Source: Ectopseudomonas chengduensis
GTDB lineage: Bacteria > Pseudomonadota > Gammaproteobacteria > Pseudomonadales > Pseudomonadaceae
Direction: 5' to 3'
DNA: 64,000 nt
NCBI RefSeq assembly: GCF_015712065.1
Contig: NZ_JACFYZ010000008.1
Location: 1-64,000 of the forward strand
Part shown: piece after piece, positions 35,244 to 44,855 of the stretch
Layout: every line of letters starts with the position of its first letter
How positions within the stretch are numbered: the first letter of the stretch is position 1
Translations under genes and position numbers: made by a program
Notes under the pieces: model-generated
The model's database searches: none
What the model saw: only the letters and a program-made list of their open reading frames with translations
What the model was told of the DNA's origin: nothing

Positions 35244-35903
35244 ATGACGTTCAAGGCCCCGGACAGCCTCGCCGAGCAAATTGCCCATTACCTGGCCGAA
35301 CGCATCATTCGCGGTGAGCTCAAGGAACGTGAGCGCATTCAGGAGCAGAAGGTTACCCAGGCCCTCAACGTCAGCCGTGGTTCGGTGCGCGAAGCGCTGC
35401 TGATTCTCGAACGTCGCCACCTGATCGTGATCCTGCCGCGCCGAGGCGCCCAGGTCAGCGAACTGACCCCGCACCACGTCACCAGCCTCTACGCACTGAG
35501 CATCGAGCTCTACATCATGCTGGCGCGTGCGGTGATCGAGCGCTGGAAGGTGGAGACCGACCTGGCGCCCTTCATCGATATCCAGCAGCGCCTGCTGGCC
35601 AGCCTGGAGCGTGGCGATATCGGCGCCTTCGTCGAGAACAGCTTCGACGTGATGCGTGCGGCCTTTCCCTTCGCCGACAACCCGTACCTGCAGGAAACCC
35701 TGGAGAACCTGCTGCCGGCCATCAGCCGCACCTACCACCTGGCGCTGGAGCGGCGCAAAGGCGAGATGGGCCAGTTCATGGGCACCTTCGCCAGCCTGCT
35801 GCAGGCGATCATCGTCCGTGACAACGAGCGTGCCCGCGAAGTGCTGCAAGCCTACGGTCAGCACAACTGCCAGCTGGTGCTGGCAACCCTGGCCGAGCGC
35901 TAA
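35244..35903 (+). CDS. GntR-family regulator next to alkB
   Basis: Protein of 219 residues with a GntR winged helix (SLAEQIAHYLAERIIRGELK, QALNVSRGSVREALLILERR, about 7-70) and a shorter FCD-like C-terminal domain. The ATG of MTFKAPDS has an AAGGA site, and upstream codons overlap the palindromic operator region. Divergence from alkB suggests it controls the hydroxylase, as proposed for the equivalent P. aeruginosa pair. It ends 6 bases before smc, so readthrough into smc is possible. Confidence 0.88.
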   Translation: MTFKAPDSLAEQIAHYLAERIIRGELKERERIQEQKVTQALNVSRGSVREALLILERRHLIVILPRRGAQVSELTPHHVTSLYALSIELYIMLARAVIERWKVETDLAPFIDIQQRLLASLERGDIGAFVENSFDVMRAAFPFADNPYLQETLENLLPAISRTYHLALERRKGEMGQFMGTFASLLQAIIVRDNERAREVLQAYGQHNCQLVLATLAER

Positions 35904-35909
35904 GCCCCG

Positions 35910-38900
35910 ATGCGCCTGAAGAGCATCAAGCTGGCGGGCTTCAAGTCCTTCGTCGATCCGACGACGGTAAGCTTCCCCAGCAACATGGCGGCGGTGGTCG
36001 GGCCCAATGGTTGCGGCAAGTCCAACATCATCGACGCCGTGCGCTGGGTGATGGGTGAAAGCTCGGCGAAGAACCTGCGTGGCGAGTCGATGACCGACGT
36101 CATCTTCAACGGCTCCAACACACGCAAGCCGGTGACCCAGGCCTCCATCGAGCTGATTTTCGACAACAGCGACAACTCGCTGGTGGGCGAATACGCGGCC
36201 TTCGCCGAGATTTCCATTCGCCGTCGGGTGACCCGCGACGGGCAGAACACCTACTTCCTCAACGGCACCAAGTGCCGGCGCCGCGATATCACCGACATCT
36301 TCCTCGGCACCGGCCTGGGGCCGCGCAGTTACTCGATCATCGAGCAGGGCATGATCAGCAAGCTGATCGAGGCCAAGCCCGAGGAGCTGCGCAATTTCAT
36401 CGAGGAAGCCGCCGGCATCTCCAAGTACAAGGAGCGCCGCCGCGAGACCGAGAACCGCATCCGCCGTACCCAGGAGAACCTGGAGCGCCTTAGCGACCTG
36501 CGCGAAGAGCTGGAGCGCCAGCTCGAGCGTCTGCACCGTCAGGCCCAGGCGGCTGAGAAGTACCAGGAATACAAGGCCGAGGAGCGCCAGCTCAAGGCGC
36601 AACTGCTGGCCCTGCGCTGGCAGAGCCTGAACCAGCAGGTCGGCAGCCGAGAGCAGGTGATCGGCGATCAGGAAGTGGCCTTCGAGGCCCTGGTGGCCGA
36701 GCAGCGCAGCGCCGACGCCAGCATCGAGCGCCTGCGCGATGGCCATCACGAATTGAGCGAGCGCTTCAACCTGGTGCAGGGCCGCTTCTATTCCGTGGGT
36801 GGCGATATCGCCCGCGTCGAGCAGAGCATCCAGCATGGCCAGCAGCGCCTGCGCCAGTTGCAGGATGACCTGCGCGAGGCAGAAAAGGCGCGTCTGGAAA
36901 CCGAGTCGCACCTAGGCCACGACCGCACCCTGCTGGCCACCCTCGGTGAAGAGCTGGAAATGCTCCTGCCCGAGCAGGAGATGACCGCCGCTGCTGCCGA
37001 GGAGTCTGCTGCCAGCCTGGAAGAGGCCGAAGTCGCCATGCACGGCTGGCAGGAGCAGTGGGACGGTTTCAACCAGCGCAGCGCCGAGCCGCGTCGCCAG
37101 GCCGAAGTGCAGCAGTCGCGCATCGCCCAGCTGGAACAGAGCCTGGAGCGTCTGGCAGAACGCCAGCGTCGTCTTAACGAAGAATTGCAGCAACTGGTGG
37201 CCGACCCCGAAGACGCCGCCATTCTCGAACTGAACGAACAGCTCGCTGCCGGTGAGTTGCAGCAGGAAGCCCTGCACCTGGCCGAAGAGCAACAGGCCGA
37301 GCGCCTGCAGCAACTGCGCGAGGAATTGCAGCAGGCCGGTCAGGCCCAGCAGCAGGCGCAGGGTGAGCTGCAACGCCTGAGCGGTCGCCTGGCCTCGCTG
37401 GAGGCGCTGCAACAGGCGGCGCTCGATCCGGGGCAGGGTGCTGGCGAGTGGCTGCGTGAGCAGAACCTGCTGCAACGCCCGCGCCTGGCCGAAGGTCTGC
37501 GGGTGGAAGCCGGTTGGGAGCTGGCGGTGGAAACCGTGCTCGGTGCCGACCTGCAGGCCGTGCTGCTGGACGATTTCGCCGGGCTGGATTTCGCCGCGCT
37601 GGAGCAGGGCGAACTGCGCCTGGCCAGCCCCGCCAAGGGCGGCGCGCGCCGTGCCGGTAGCCTGCTGGACAAGGTCGAATCGAGCCATGACCTGTCGCCC
37701 TGGCTGGCCGGCGTGCGCCCGGTCGAATCCCTGGAGCAGGCGCTGGCCGCTCGTGGGCAACTGGCCGATGGCGAGAGCCTGATCAGCCGCGACGGCTACT
37801 GGGTCGGCCGGCATTTCCTGCGCGTGCGTCGCGCCGCCGAGGCCGATAGCGGTGTGCTGGCTCGTGGCCAGGAGCTGGAGCGCTTGCAGTTGGAGCGCGA
37901 GGAACGTGAGGCGGCCCTGGCGCAACTGGATGAACGCCTGCTGGCGCTGCGCGACGAGCAACGTCTTCAGGAAGAACAGCGTGAGCAGCAACGCCGTCAT
38001 GGCCAGGAACTGGCGCGCCAGGTAAGTGAGCTGAAGGCAAAGCTGTCCGCCAGCCAGGCCAAAGCCGAGCAGTTGGGCCTGCGCCGTCGCCGTCTGCAGG
38101 ACGAACTGCAGGAAGCGGCCGAGCAGCGCGAGATCGAGCAGGAGCAACTGGGCGAATCGCGCCTGCAATTGCAGGATGCGCTGGACGCCATGGCGCTGGA
38201 TAACGAGCAGCGTGAGAGCCTGCTGGCCAGCCGCGACAGTCTGCGCGAGCGTCTCGACCGTGTGCGCCAGGACGCGCGTCAGCACAAGGACCATGCCCAT
38301 CAACTGGCGGTGCGCGTCGGCTCGCTCAAGGCGCAGCACGACTCCACCCGTCAGGCGCTGGAGCGTCTGGAGATGCAGGCCGAGCGCCTGCACGAGCGAC
38401 GCGAGCAACTGTCGCTGAATCTGGAAGAGGGCGAAGCGCCGCTGGAAGAGCTGCGTATCAAGCTCGAGGAACTGCTCGAGCGGCGCATGGCGGTGGACGA
38501 CGAACTGCGTCAGGCGCGTTTGGCGCTGGAGGACGCTGATCGCGAACTGCGCGACGCGGAGAAGCGCCGCACCCAGGCGGAACAACAGGCGCAACTGCTA
38601 CGCAGCCAGCTGGAGCAACAGCGCATGGACTGGCAGTCGCTCAACGTGCGGCGCAAGGCGCTGGCCGACCAGCTCGCCGAGGACAACTACGACCTGCACG
38701 GGGTGATCGCCACGCTGCCGGCCGAAGCCAGCGAGAGCACCTGGGAAGAAGAACTGGAGCGCATGGCCGCGCGCATCGCCCGTCTCGGGCCGATCAACCT
38801 CGCGGCCATCGACGAGTATCAGCAGCAGTCCGAGCGCAAGCGCTACCTGGATGCGCAGGACGCAGATCTGGTCGAGGCCTTGGAAACCCTGGAGAACGTC

Positions 38901-39398
38901 ATCCGCAAGATCGACAAGGAAACGCGCAATCGTTTCAAGGACACCTTCGATCAGATCAATGGCGGTTTGCAGGCGCTCTTCCCAAAAGTTTTCGGTGGCG
39001 GCAACGCTTATTTGGAACTCACCGGCGAAGATTTACTCGATACCGGTGTGACCATCATGGCGCGGCCCCCGGGCAAGAAGAACAGCACCATTCATTTGCT
39101 CTCCGGTGGAGAGAAAGCATTGACAGCTTTGGCACTGGTGTTTTCCATCTTCCAGCTCAATCCGGCGCCGTTCTGCATGTTGGACGAAGTGGATGCACCG
39201 CTGGACGATGCCAACGTCGGGCGCTACGCGCGACTGGTCAAGGAGATGTCAGCCACGGTGCAGTTCATCTACATCACCCACAACAAGATCGCCATGGAAA
39301 TGGCCGATCAGTTGATGGGGGTCACCATGCACGAGCCGGGTTGCTCGCGTCTGGTGGCGGTGGATGTCGAGGAGGCGCTGGCGATGGTGGAGGCGTGA
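35910..39398 (+). CDS. smc: Chromosome segregation ATPase SMC
   Basis: Long coiled-coil ATPase of 1162 residues that organises and segregates the chromosome, normally with ScpA and ScpB. The Walker A motif GPNGCGKS is at 31-38. Two long glutamine/glutamate-rich coiled-coil arms surround a hinge (about 500-640). The C-terminal head has the LLSGGEKALTALAL signature and Walker B/D-loop (PAPFCMLDEVDAPLDDAN). It starts 6 bases after the GntR stop and is followed by zipA and ligA, a conserved pseudomonad order. Confidence 0.97.
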   Translation: MRLKSIKLAGFKSFVDPTTVSFPSNMAAVVGPNGCGKSNIIDAVRWVMGESSAKNLRGESMTDVIFNGSNTRKPVTQASIELIFDNSDNSLVGEYAAFAEISIRRRVTRDGQNTYFLNGTKCRRRDITDIFLGTGLGPRSYSIIEQGMISKLIEAKPEELRNFIEEAAGISKYKERRRETENRIRRTQENLERLSDLREELERQLERLHRQAQAAEKYQEYKAEERQLKAQLLALRWQSLNQQVGSREQVIGDQEVAFEALVAEQRSADASIERLRDGHHELSERFNLVQGRFYSVGGDIARVEQSIQHGQQRLRQLQDDLREAEKARLETESHLGHDRTLLATLGEELEMLLPEQEMTAAAAEESAASLEEAEVAMHGWQEQWDGFNQRSAEPRRQAEVQQSRIAQLEQSLERLAERQRRLNEELQQLVADPEDAAILELNEQLAAGELQQEALHLAEEQQAERLQQLREELQQAGQAQQQAQGELQRLSGRLASLEALQQAALDPGQGAGEWLREQNLLQRPRLAEGLRVEAGWELAVETVLGADLQAVLLDDFAGLDFAALEQGELRLASPAKGGARRAGSLLDKVESSHDLSPWLAGVRPVESLEQALAARGQLADGESLISRDGYWVGRHFLRVRRAAEADSGVLARGQELERLQLEREEREAALAQLDERLLALRDEQRLQEEQREQQRRHGQELARQVSELKAKLSASQAKAEQLGLRRRRLQDELQEAAEQREIEQEQLGESRLQLQDALDAMALDNEQRESLLASRDSLRERLDRVRQDARQHKDHAHQLAVRVGSLKAQHDSTRQALERLEMQAERLHERREQLSLNLEEGEAPLEELRIKLEELLERRMAVDDELRQARLALEDADRELRDAEKRRTQAEQQAQLLRSQLEQQRMDWQSLNVRRKALADQLAEDNYDLHGVIATLPAEASESTWEEELERMAARIARLGPINLAAIDEYQQQSERKRYLDAQDADLVEALETLENVIRKIDKETRNRFKDTFDQINGGLQALFPKVFGGGNAYLELTGEDLLDTGVTIMARPPGKKNSTIHLLSGGEKALTALALVFSIFQLNPAPFCMLDEVDAPLDDANVGRYARLVKEMSATVQFIYITHNKIAMEMADQLMGVTMHEPGCSRLVAVDVEEALAMVEA

Positions 39399-39611
39399 TG
39401 GCAGAGCGCCGCGAGATTAACTGAATACAGGCAAAACCTTATGTGGCTCCCTGTGTAAAGTTGCCTTTCGTCGTGCTAGCTTATTGCCCACTTTTGTTAC
39501 ACGCGGAAAACGTCAGATAGAACATGAAGTTGGCGCCGCGTTTTATAGTCGAGTTGTGATCCGGTTGATTGGATCTTTTTTTCACCAGAATTTTTAAGGG
39601 TCAGGTATTTC

Positions 39612-40433
39612 ATGGAATTCGGTCTGCGCGAGTGGCTGATCGTTATTGGCATCATCGTTATCGCTGGCATCCTTTTCGACGGCTGGCGCCGTATGCGCGG
39701 TGGCAAGGGCAAGCTCAAATTCAGGCTCGACCGCAGCTTCGCCAACATGCCTGATGACGACAGTGACCCAGATTTGCTCAGTACGCCACGTGTGGTAAAT
39801 CGCGACCACGAGCCGCAGCTGGACGAAGACGAACTGCCGTCTATGACTGCCAAGGACCTGCCACGTCGTCCGCGCAACGAACCGCAGCAAGGCGACCTCA
39901 ACCTGGCCGTCGATGAGCCGGTGCCGACTCTGCTCAACCCGGTCGATGACGAACCCGTCGAGCCGAAGAAAACCTCCAAGCCGGCTGCCGATGCCGCACC
40001 GGTAGAAGAGGTGCTGGTGATCAACGTGGTCGCCCGCGACGACTTCGGCTTCAAGGGCCCGGCGCTGCTACAGAACATCCTCGAAAGCGGTCTGCGCTTC
40101 GGTGAGATGGACATCTTCCATCGTCACGAGAGCATGGCGGGTAATGGCGAGGTGCTGTTCTCCATGGCCAATGCGCTCAAGCCCGGTACCTTCGATCTCG
40201 ACGATATCGAAGGCTTCAGCACCCGCGCGGTGAGCTTCTTCCTCAGCCTGCCTGGCCCGCGTCATCCGAAGCAGGCCTTCGACGTGATGGTCGCTGCTGC
40301 ACGCAAGCTGGCCCACGAGCTGGGCGGTGAGCTGAAGGACGACCAGCGCAGCGTGATGACTGCGCAGACCATCGAACACTATCGCCAGCGCATCGTCGAA
40401 TTCGAGCGCCGGCAACTGACCCAGAAACGCTGA
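39612..40433 (+). CDS. zipA: Cell-division protein ZipA
   Basis: Membrane anchor for the FtsZ ring. The 273-residue protein begins with a transmembrane helix (LREWLIVIGIIVIAGILFDGW, about 5-25), then a charged and proline-rich linker (about 30-130), then the C-terminal FtsZ-binding ZipA_C domain (VLVINVVARDDFGFKGPALLQ ... FDVMVAAARKLAHELGGELKDD). A GGGTCAGG stretch precedes the ATG. Gene order smc-zipA-ligA supports the call. Confidence 0.95.
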   Translation: MEFGLREWLIVIGIIVIAGILFDGWRRMRGGKGKLKFRLDRSFANMPDDDSDPDLLSTPRVVNRDHEPQLDEDELPSMTAKDLPRRPRNEPQQGDLNLAVDEPVPTLLNPVDDEPVEPKKTSKPAADAAPVEEVLVINVVARDDFGFKGPALLQNILESGLRFGEMDIFHRHESMAGNGEVLFSMANALKPGTFDLDDIEGFSTRAVSFFLSLPGPRHPKQAFDVMVAAARKLAHELGGELKDDQRSVMTAQTIEHYRQRIVEFERRQLTQKR

Positions 40434-40452
40434 CCCGTACACGAAGTCGAAA

Positions 40453-40477
40453 GAGAGCAGCCAAGGCTGCTCTTTTC
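40453..40477 (+). terminator. Hairpin between zipA and ligA
   Basis: AGAGCAGCC and GGCTGCTCT pair across AA, followed by TTTTCG. It lies 20 bases after zipA and 17 bases before ligA, so it may reduce rather than abolish ligA readthrough. Confidence 0.7.
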
Positions 40478-40493
40478 GTTTGAGAGACCGAGC

Positions 40494-42854
40494 ATGACCG
40501 ACGCCGCCCAACGTATTTCCGAACTGCGCAACGAGCTGGACGCGCACAACTACCGTTACTACGTGCTGGATGAGCCGAGCGTGCCCGATTCCGAGTACGA
40601 CCGCCTGTTCCGCGAACTGCAGGCGCTGGAGGCCGAGCATCCGGAGCTGGTCACGCCGGAGTCGCCGACCCAGCGCGTTGGCGGCGAGGCGCTCAGCGCC
40701 TTCGGCGAGGTGCGTCACGAAGTGCCGATGCTCAGCCTGGGCAATGCCTTCGAAGAGGATGATCTGCGTGCTTTCGACCGCAGCGTGCAGAACGGCCTCG
40801 GCGTGCAGGGCGGCGACTTGTTCGGCGGCGGCGCCGAGATCGAGTACAGCTGCGAACCCAAGCTCGATGGTCTGGCCGTCAGCCTGCGCTACGAGAACGG
40901 CCAGCTGGTGCGCGGCGCCACGCGCGGCGACGGCAGCACCGGCGAAGACATCACCAGCAATGTGCGCACCATCCGCAACGTGCCGCTCAAGCTGCAGGGC
41001 GAGGGCTGGCCGCAGGTGCTGGAGGTGCGTGGTGAGGTATTCATGCCCAAGTTGGGCTTCGAGGAGCTCAACGCACGCCAGGCCGAGAGCGGCGGCAAGA
41101 CCTTCGCCAACCCGCGTAATGCCGCTGCCGGCAGCCTGCGTCAGCTCGACCCGAAGATCACCGCCAGCCGCCCGCTGGAGTTCTGCTGCTATGGCGTTGG
41201 TCAGGTCAGCGGGGAGCTGCCGGGCACCCAGGTGGCCATGCTGCAGCAGCTCAAGGCCTGGGGCGTACCCATCAGTCGCGAACTGAAGCTGGCCAGGGGC
41301 GTCGAGGCCTGCCTGGATTACTACAGAGATATCGGCGAGCGGCGCATGAGCCTGGCCTATGACATCGATGGCGTGGTGTTCAAGGTCAACAATATCGAGG
41401 ACCAGCAACAGCTGGGCTTTCGTGCGCGCACGCCGCACTGGGCCATCGCCCACAAGTTCCCGGCGCAGGAAGAGCTGACCGAGCTGCTTGACGTGGAATT
41501 TCAGGTCGGGCGTACCGGTGCGGTGACGCCAGTGGCGCGTCTGAATCCGGTCAAGGTGGCGGGTGTGATGGTGGCCAACGCCACGTTGCACAACATGGAT
41601 GAGGTGGCGCGCCTGGGCGTGATGATCGGTGACACGGTGATCATCCGCCGTGCTGGCGACGTGATCCCGCAGGTGATGGCCGTGGTGCCCGAACGTCGCC
41701 CGGAGAACGCGCGCCCGGTGCACATTCCCGAGCAATGCCCGGTGTGCGGCTCGGCGGTGGAGCGCACGCAACTGGTCAAGCGCAGCAAGGGCAAGGAGTC
41801 GATCAGCGAAGGTTCGGTGTATCGCTGCGTCGGTCGCCTCAGCTGCCAGGCGCAGCTCAAGCAGGCGATCATCCACTTCGTCTCGCGTCGCGCCATGGAT
41901 ATCGAAGGCCTCGGCGACAAGACCATCGAGCAACTGGTGGACGAGAAGCTGATCGCTTCGCCGGCTGACCTGTACAAACTGACCTTCGAACAGATCATCG
42001 GCCTGGAAGGCTTCGCCGATGTCTCCAGCAACAAGCTGCTGAAGGCCATCGAGGACAGCAAGCGGCCGACCCTGGCGCGCTTCATCTATGCGCTCGGCAT
42101 CCCCGATGTGGGCGAGGAAACCGCCAAGGTGCTGGCGCGCTCCCTGGCCTCGCTGGAGCGTGTGCGCAAGGCACTGCCGCAAGTGCTGACCTATCTGCCA
42201 GACATTGGTCTGGAAGTCGCGCACGAGATCCACAGCTTCTTCGAGGATGAACACAATCAGCAGGTGATCAGCGCCTTGCTGGGTGAATGCGGTCTCGAAC
42301 TGCAGGAAGAGGGAGAGCTGAGCGCCGAGTTCTCGGCCGTCGCTACCCTTGGGGGCATGCTCGACAAACTGAATATTCCCTCTGTTGGCCCAGGTGCGGC
42401 GCAGAAGCTGGCGGAGCGTTTCGGCAGCCTGGAAGGCGTGCTTGGCGGCGATTGGCTGGACATGCGTCAGGCCCTGCCGGAGAAACAGGCCAAGGCTGTA
42501 CGCGAGTTCTTCGACAATGCTGATAATGCCCAGCTCGCGCGCGCTATCGAGCAGCAGCTGCGCGATTTCGGCATGCACTGGGAAAGCGAGAAGAAAGTCG
42601 CTGAAGGTCTGCCCCTGGCCGGCCAGACCTGGGTGCTCACCGGCACCCTGGAAGTGATGAGCCGCGACGTGGCCAAGGAAAAGCTGGAGAGCCTGGGCGC
42701 CAAGGTGGCCGGTTCTGTCTCGGCCAAGACCCACTGCGTGGTGGCCGGGCCAGGTGCCGGCTCGAAGCTGGCCAAGGCCGGCGAGCTGGGGGTGAAGGTG
42801 CTGGACGAAGCGCAGTTCCTCGACCAGCTCAAGACCTACGGCATTGAAGCGTAG
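40494..42854 (+). CDS. ligA: NAD+-dependent DNA ligase
   Basis: Seals DNA nicks in replication and repair using NAD+. The 786-residue protein is longer than the ~670 of E. coli but usual for pseudomonads. Domains in order: N-terminal Ia, adenylation with Lys123 in CEPKLDGLAV, OB fold, four-cysteine zinc finger (CPVCGSAV ... YRCVGRLSCQAQ), helix-hairpin-helix repeats, and a C-terminal BRCT domain (TWVLTGTLEVMSRDVAKEKLE). The stop codon is part of a long inverted repeat that directly follows. Confidence 0.97.
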   Translation: MTDAAQRISELRNELDAHNYRYYVLDEPSVPDSEYDRLFRELQALEAEHPELVTPESPTQRVGGEALSAFGEVRHEVPMLSLGNAFEEDDLRAFDRSVQNGLGVQGGDLFGGGAEIEYSCEPKLDGLAVSLRYENGQLVRGATRGDGSTGEDITSNVRTIRNVPLKLQGEGWPQVLEVRGEVFMPKLGFEELNARQAESGGKTFANPRNAAAGSLRQLDPKITASRPLEFCCYGVGQVSGELPGTQVAMLQQLKAWGVPISRELKLARGVEACLDYYRDIGERRMSLAYDIDGVVFKVNNIEDQQQLGFRARTPHWAIAHKFPAQEELTELLDVEFQVGRTGAVTPVARLNPVKVAGVMVANATLHNMDEVARLGVMIGDTVIIRRAGDVIPQVMAVVPERRPENARPVHIPEQCPVCGSAVERTQLVKRSKGKESISEGSVYRCVGRLSCQAQLKQAIIHFVSRRAMDIEGLGDKTIEQLVDEKLIASPADLYKLTFEQIIGLEGFADVSSNKLLKAIEDSKRPTLARFIYALGIPDVGEETAKVLARSLASLERVRKALPQVLTYLPDIGLEVAHEIHSFFEDEHNQQVISALLGECGLELQEEGELSAEFSAVATLGGMLDKLNIPSVGPGAAQKLAERFGSLEGVLGGDWLDMRQALPEKQAKAVREFFDNADNAQLARAIEQQLRDFGMHWESEKKVAEGLPLAGQTWVLTGTLEVMSRDVAKEKLESLGAKVAGSVSAKTHCVVAGPGAGSKLAKAGELGVKVLDEAQFLDQLKTYGIEA

Positions 42855-42903
42855 GGCGGGTGAAACCCGCCATTGGCGCGCTGGCGGGTTTCACCCGCCC
42901 TAC
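42851..42903. repeat. Perfect 22-base inverted repeat over the ligA stop
   Basis: GTAGGGCGGGTGAAACCCGCCA (42851-42872) and its exact complement (42882-42903) are separated by 9 bases. The ligA TAG lies within the left arm. It is probably a REP-type hairpin that also protects or ends the ligA mRNA. Confidence 0.85.
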
Positions 42904-42945
42904 GTTCTGATTGCGCTCTGCAGCGCCACCAGAGGCTTGACCGTT

Positions 42946-43066
42946 CCCGGATTGCATCCGGGCTACAGGACTGGGCGAAGTTTAGGTGTCGAACTCTGAA
43001 CCTGTAGGAGCCGGCTTGCCGGCGATCCTTTACGCAGAGGCATCGCCGGCAAGCCGGCTCCTATGA
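42946..43066. repeat. REP-like elements before the glutaredoxin-like gene
   Basis: A single CCCGGATTGCATCCGGGCTAC (about 42946-42966) is followed by GTAGGAGCCGGCTTGCCGGCGAT and its inverse ATCGCCGGCAAGCCGGCTCCTA (43005-43063). The second family recurs at 44760. Confidence 0.8.
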
Positions 43067-43075
43067 AAGCGCGGC

Positions 43076-43444
43076 TCAACCGGCGAAACGCTGATCCAGA
43101 TAGGCGATGATCGCCTTGGACTCGTACAGCCAGGTGCTCTGGCCGTTTTCCTCGATGCGCAGGCACGGCACCTTGATGCGGCCGCCTTGCTGCTCCAGCG
43201 CCTGACGATGCGTGGCGTCGTTCTTGGCGTCGCGCAACTGCACCGGCAGATTCAGGCGGTGCAGGGTGCGCCGCACCTTGACGCAGAACGGGCAGGCGTG
43301 GAACTGGTACAGCGCCAGATTGGCCGTGGCGCGCTCGACTTCGGCTTGCGCCTCGGGGCTGCGCTTTAGCTTGCGCGGGCGGCTGATCCAGTCGGCGAAC
43401 ACGACGAGCTGACCCAGGCCGATACGAAGGGCTTTGAGCAACAT
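43076..43444 (-). CDS. Glutaredoxin / GST N-terminal-domain protein
   Basis: Protein of 122 residues with a hydrophobic N-terminal segment (1-20) and then a thioredoxin-fold domain. CPFC (Cys51, Cys54) is the glutaredoxin-type redox motif, followed by KVRRTLHRLNL, the cis-proline region GGRIKVPCLRIEE, and LYESKAIIAYLDQRF. The last part resembles a glutathione-S-transferase N-terminal domain, but no C-terminal helical domain is present. Likely a membrane-associated monodomain redox protein. The partner is unknown. Confidence 0.82.
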   Translation of the reverse strand: MLLKALRIGLGQLVVFADWISRPRKLKRSPEAQAEVERATANLALYQFHACPFCVKVRRTLHRLNLPVQLRDAKNDATHRQALEQQGGRIKVPCLRIEENGQSTWLYESKAIIAYLDQRFAG

Positions 43445-43509
43445 CTTTCTAACTCCTGAAGTGCCGACGGCCGTTCACCGAAGTGAGCGGCCGCCGTCTG
43501 GGGCTTGGC

Positions 43510-44055
43510 TCAACGAACCAGATTGAGGAATTCGCCGCGGGTCGCCGGGTTGCTGCGGAATTCGCCGAGCATCACCGAGGTGACCATGGAGGAGTTCTGC
43601 TTCTCCACGCCGCGCATCATCATGCACATGTGCTGCGCTTCGATGACCACGGCCACGCCGAGTGCGCCGGTGACCTGCTCAATGGCTTCGGCGATCTGCC
43701 GGCTGAGGTTTTCCTGGATCTGCAGGCGGCGGGCGTACATGTCGACGATGCGCGCTACCTTGGACAGGCCCAGCACCTTGCCGTTGGGAATGTAGGCAAC
43801 ATGAGCCTTGCCGATGAACGGCAGCAGATGATGCTCGCACAGCGAATACAGCTCGATGTTCTTGACCAGCACCATCTCGCTGTTGTCGGAGCTGAACAGC
43901 GCGCCATTGGTGACCTCTTCCAGCGTCTGCTGGTAGCCACGGCAGAGGTACTGCATGGCCTTGGCGGCGCGCTTGGGCGTGTCCAGCAGGCCTTCGCGGG
44001 AAACGTCCTCGCCAAGCTGGCCAAGGATCGCGGTGTACTGTTGTTCCAGGGACAT
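43510..44055 (-). CDS. folE: GTP cyclohydrolase I
   Basis: Converts GTP to dihydroneopterin triphosphate, the first step of folate (and pterin) synthesis. The 181-residue length is typical. Zinc ligands Cys73 and His76 (CEHHLLPF) and Cys144 (HMCMMMRGV) are present, and the GLSKVARIVDMYARRLQ helix is intact. I start at MSLEQQYTAIL. The longer open frame is antisense-like extension into the Smr gene region. Confidence 0.95.
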   Translation of the reverse strand: MSLEQQYTAILGQLGEDVSREGLLDTPKRAAKAMQYLCRGYQQTLEEVTNGALFSSDNSEMVLVKNIELYSLCEHHLLPFIGKAHVAYIPNGKVLGLSKVARIVDMYARRLQIQENLSRQIAEAIEQVTGALGVAVVIEAQHMCMMMRGVEKQNSSMVTSVMLGEFRSNPATRGEFLNLVR

Positions 44056-44132
44056 GGAAAATCCTGTTGGGTATCGAATGGGCGCAGGGTAGGGCGCCGA
44101 CAGGGGCCTGGCAAGAGTGCCAGATTCTCTGA

Positions 44133-44690
44133 TTACTCGTCGCGACCATCCATCATGGTGCGCTTGAGGATGATGTACACCGCGCCGGTGCCGCCGTGCT
44201 TGGCCAGGCAGGAGCTGAACCCCAGCACCTGCGGGTGCTGGCGCAGCCAGGTGTTCACATGGCTCTTGATCATCGGTTTGCGCCCATCCATGCGCACCGC
44301 CTTGCCGTGGGTGACGCGTACGCAGCGAATTTCCAGCTTGGTGGCTTCGGCGAGAAACCCCCACAGCGTGTCGCGCGCTTTCTCGACGCTCATGCCGTGC
44401 AGATCGAGGCTGCCGTCGAACGGAATCTGGCCCAGCTTGAGCTTGCGCATCTGACCGTCCTGCACGCCGTTGCCGGCCCAGTACAGCGGGTCTTCAGCGC
44501 CAACGTCGATGACGAACTGGTCGGACAGCCCGTCCACCTTGATCTCGCCCTGGCTGATGGTCGCAGCCTGGCGCAGGGTGTTGAACTGTTTACGGTCAGT
44601 TTTGGGTTTGCCGGTATCGGCGCGGTCGTGTTTGATCGGCTTGACGCCGCGCAGCTCGGCCTGGAACAGGGAAAAGTCGTCGTCTTGCAT
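44133..44690 (-). CDS. Smr-domain protein (putative nuclease)
   Basis: Protein of 185 residues with a disordered charged N-terminus and a C-terminal Smr domain: LDLHGMSVEKARDTLWGFL, CVRVTHGKAVRMDG, KSHVNTWLRQHPQVLGFSS and GGTGAVYIILKR. Smr domains of stand-alone proteins (YdaL/SmrA type) show endonuclease activity on DNA or RNA. I start at MQDDDFSLFQAE; upstream codons are REP-derived. Not in an evident operon with folE (77-base gap). Confidence 0.88.
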   Translation of the reverse strand: MQDDDFSLFQAELRGVKPIKHDRADTGKPKTDRKQFNTLRQAATISQGEIKVDGLSDQFVIDVGAEDPLYWAGNGVQDGQMRKLKLGQIPFDGSLDLHGMSVEKARDTLWGFLAEATKLEIRCVRVTHGKAVRMDGRKPMIKSHVNTWLRQHPQVLGFSSCLAKHGGTGAVYIILKRTMMDGRDE

Positions 44691-44756
44691 CGGTGGCTCC
44701 GCGAAACAGGCTGGCATTTTACCCAAATGCCAGCCGTGTAAGCGTAGAAAGACGAA

Positions 44757-44829
44757 TTTGTAGGAGCCCGCTTGCGGGCGATCATCAATTCGATTGAAGA
44801 AGAGCATCGCCGGCAAGCCGGCTCCTACG
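44757..44829. repeat. REP-like pair (GTAGGAGCC..CGGGCGATC)
   Basis: GTAGGAGCCCGCTTGCGGGCGAT faces ATCGCCGGCAAGCCGGCTCCTAC with about 25 bases between. Same family as at 43005. Confidence 0.8.
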
Positions 44830-44855
44830 GTTTTTGGTGCTGTGTTTTCGGGTGA

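Noticed and set aside
40068..42734. An 888-codon minus-strand frame opposite zipA and ligA
   Set aside because: It is the mirror of ligA codon structure, with histidine/leucine/glutamine-rich low-complexity sequence and no family resemblance.
44133..44364. An N-terminal extension of folE into the Smr gene
   Set aside because: The frame is open but overlaps conserved Smr codons in another frame. GTP cyclohydrolase starts at MSLEQQ.
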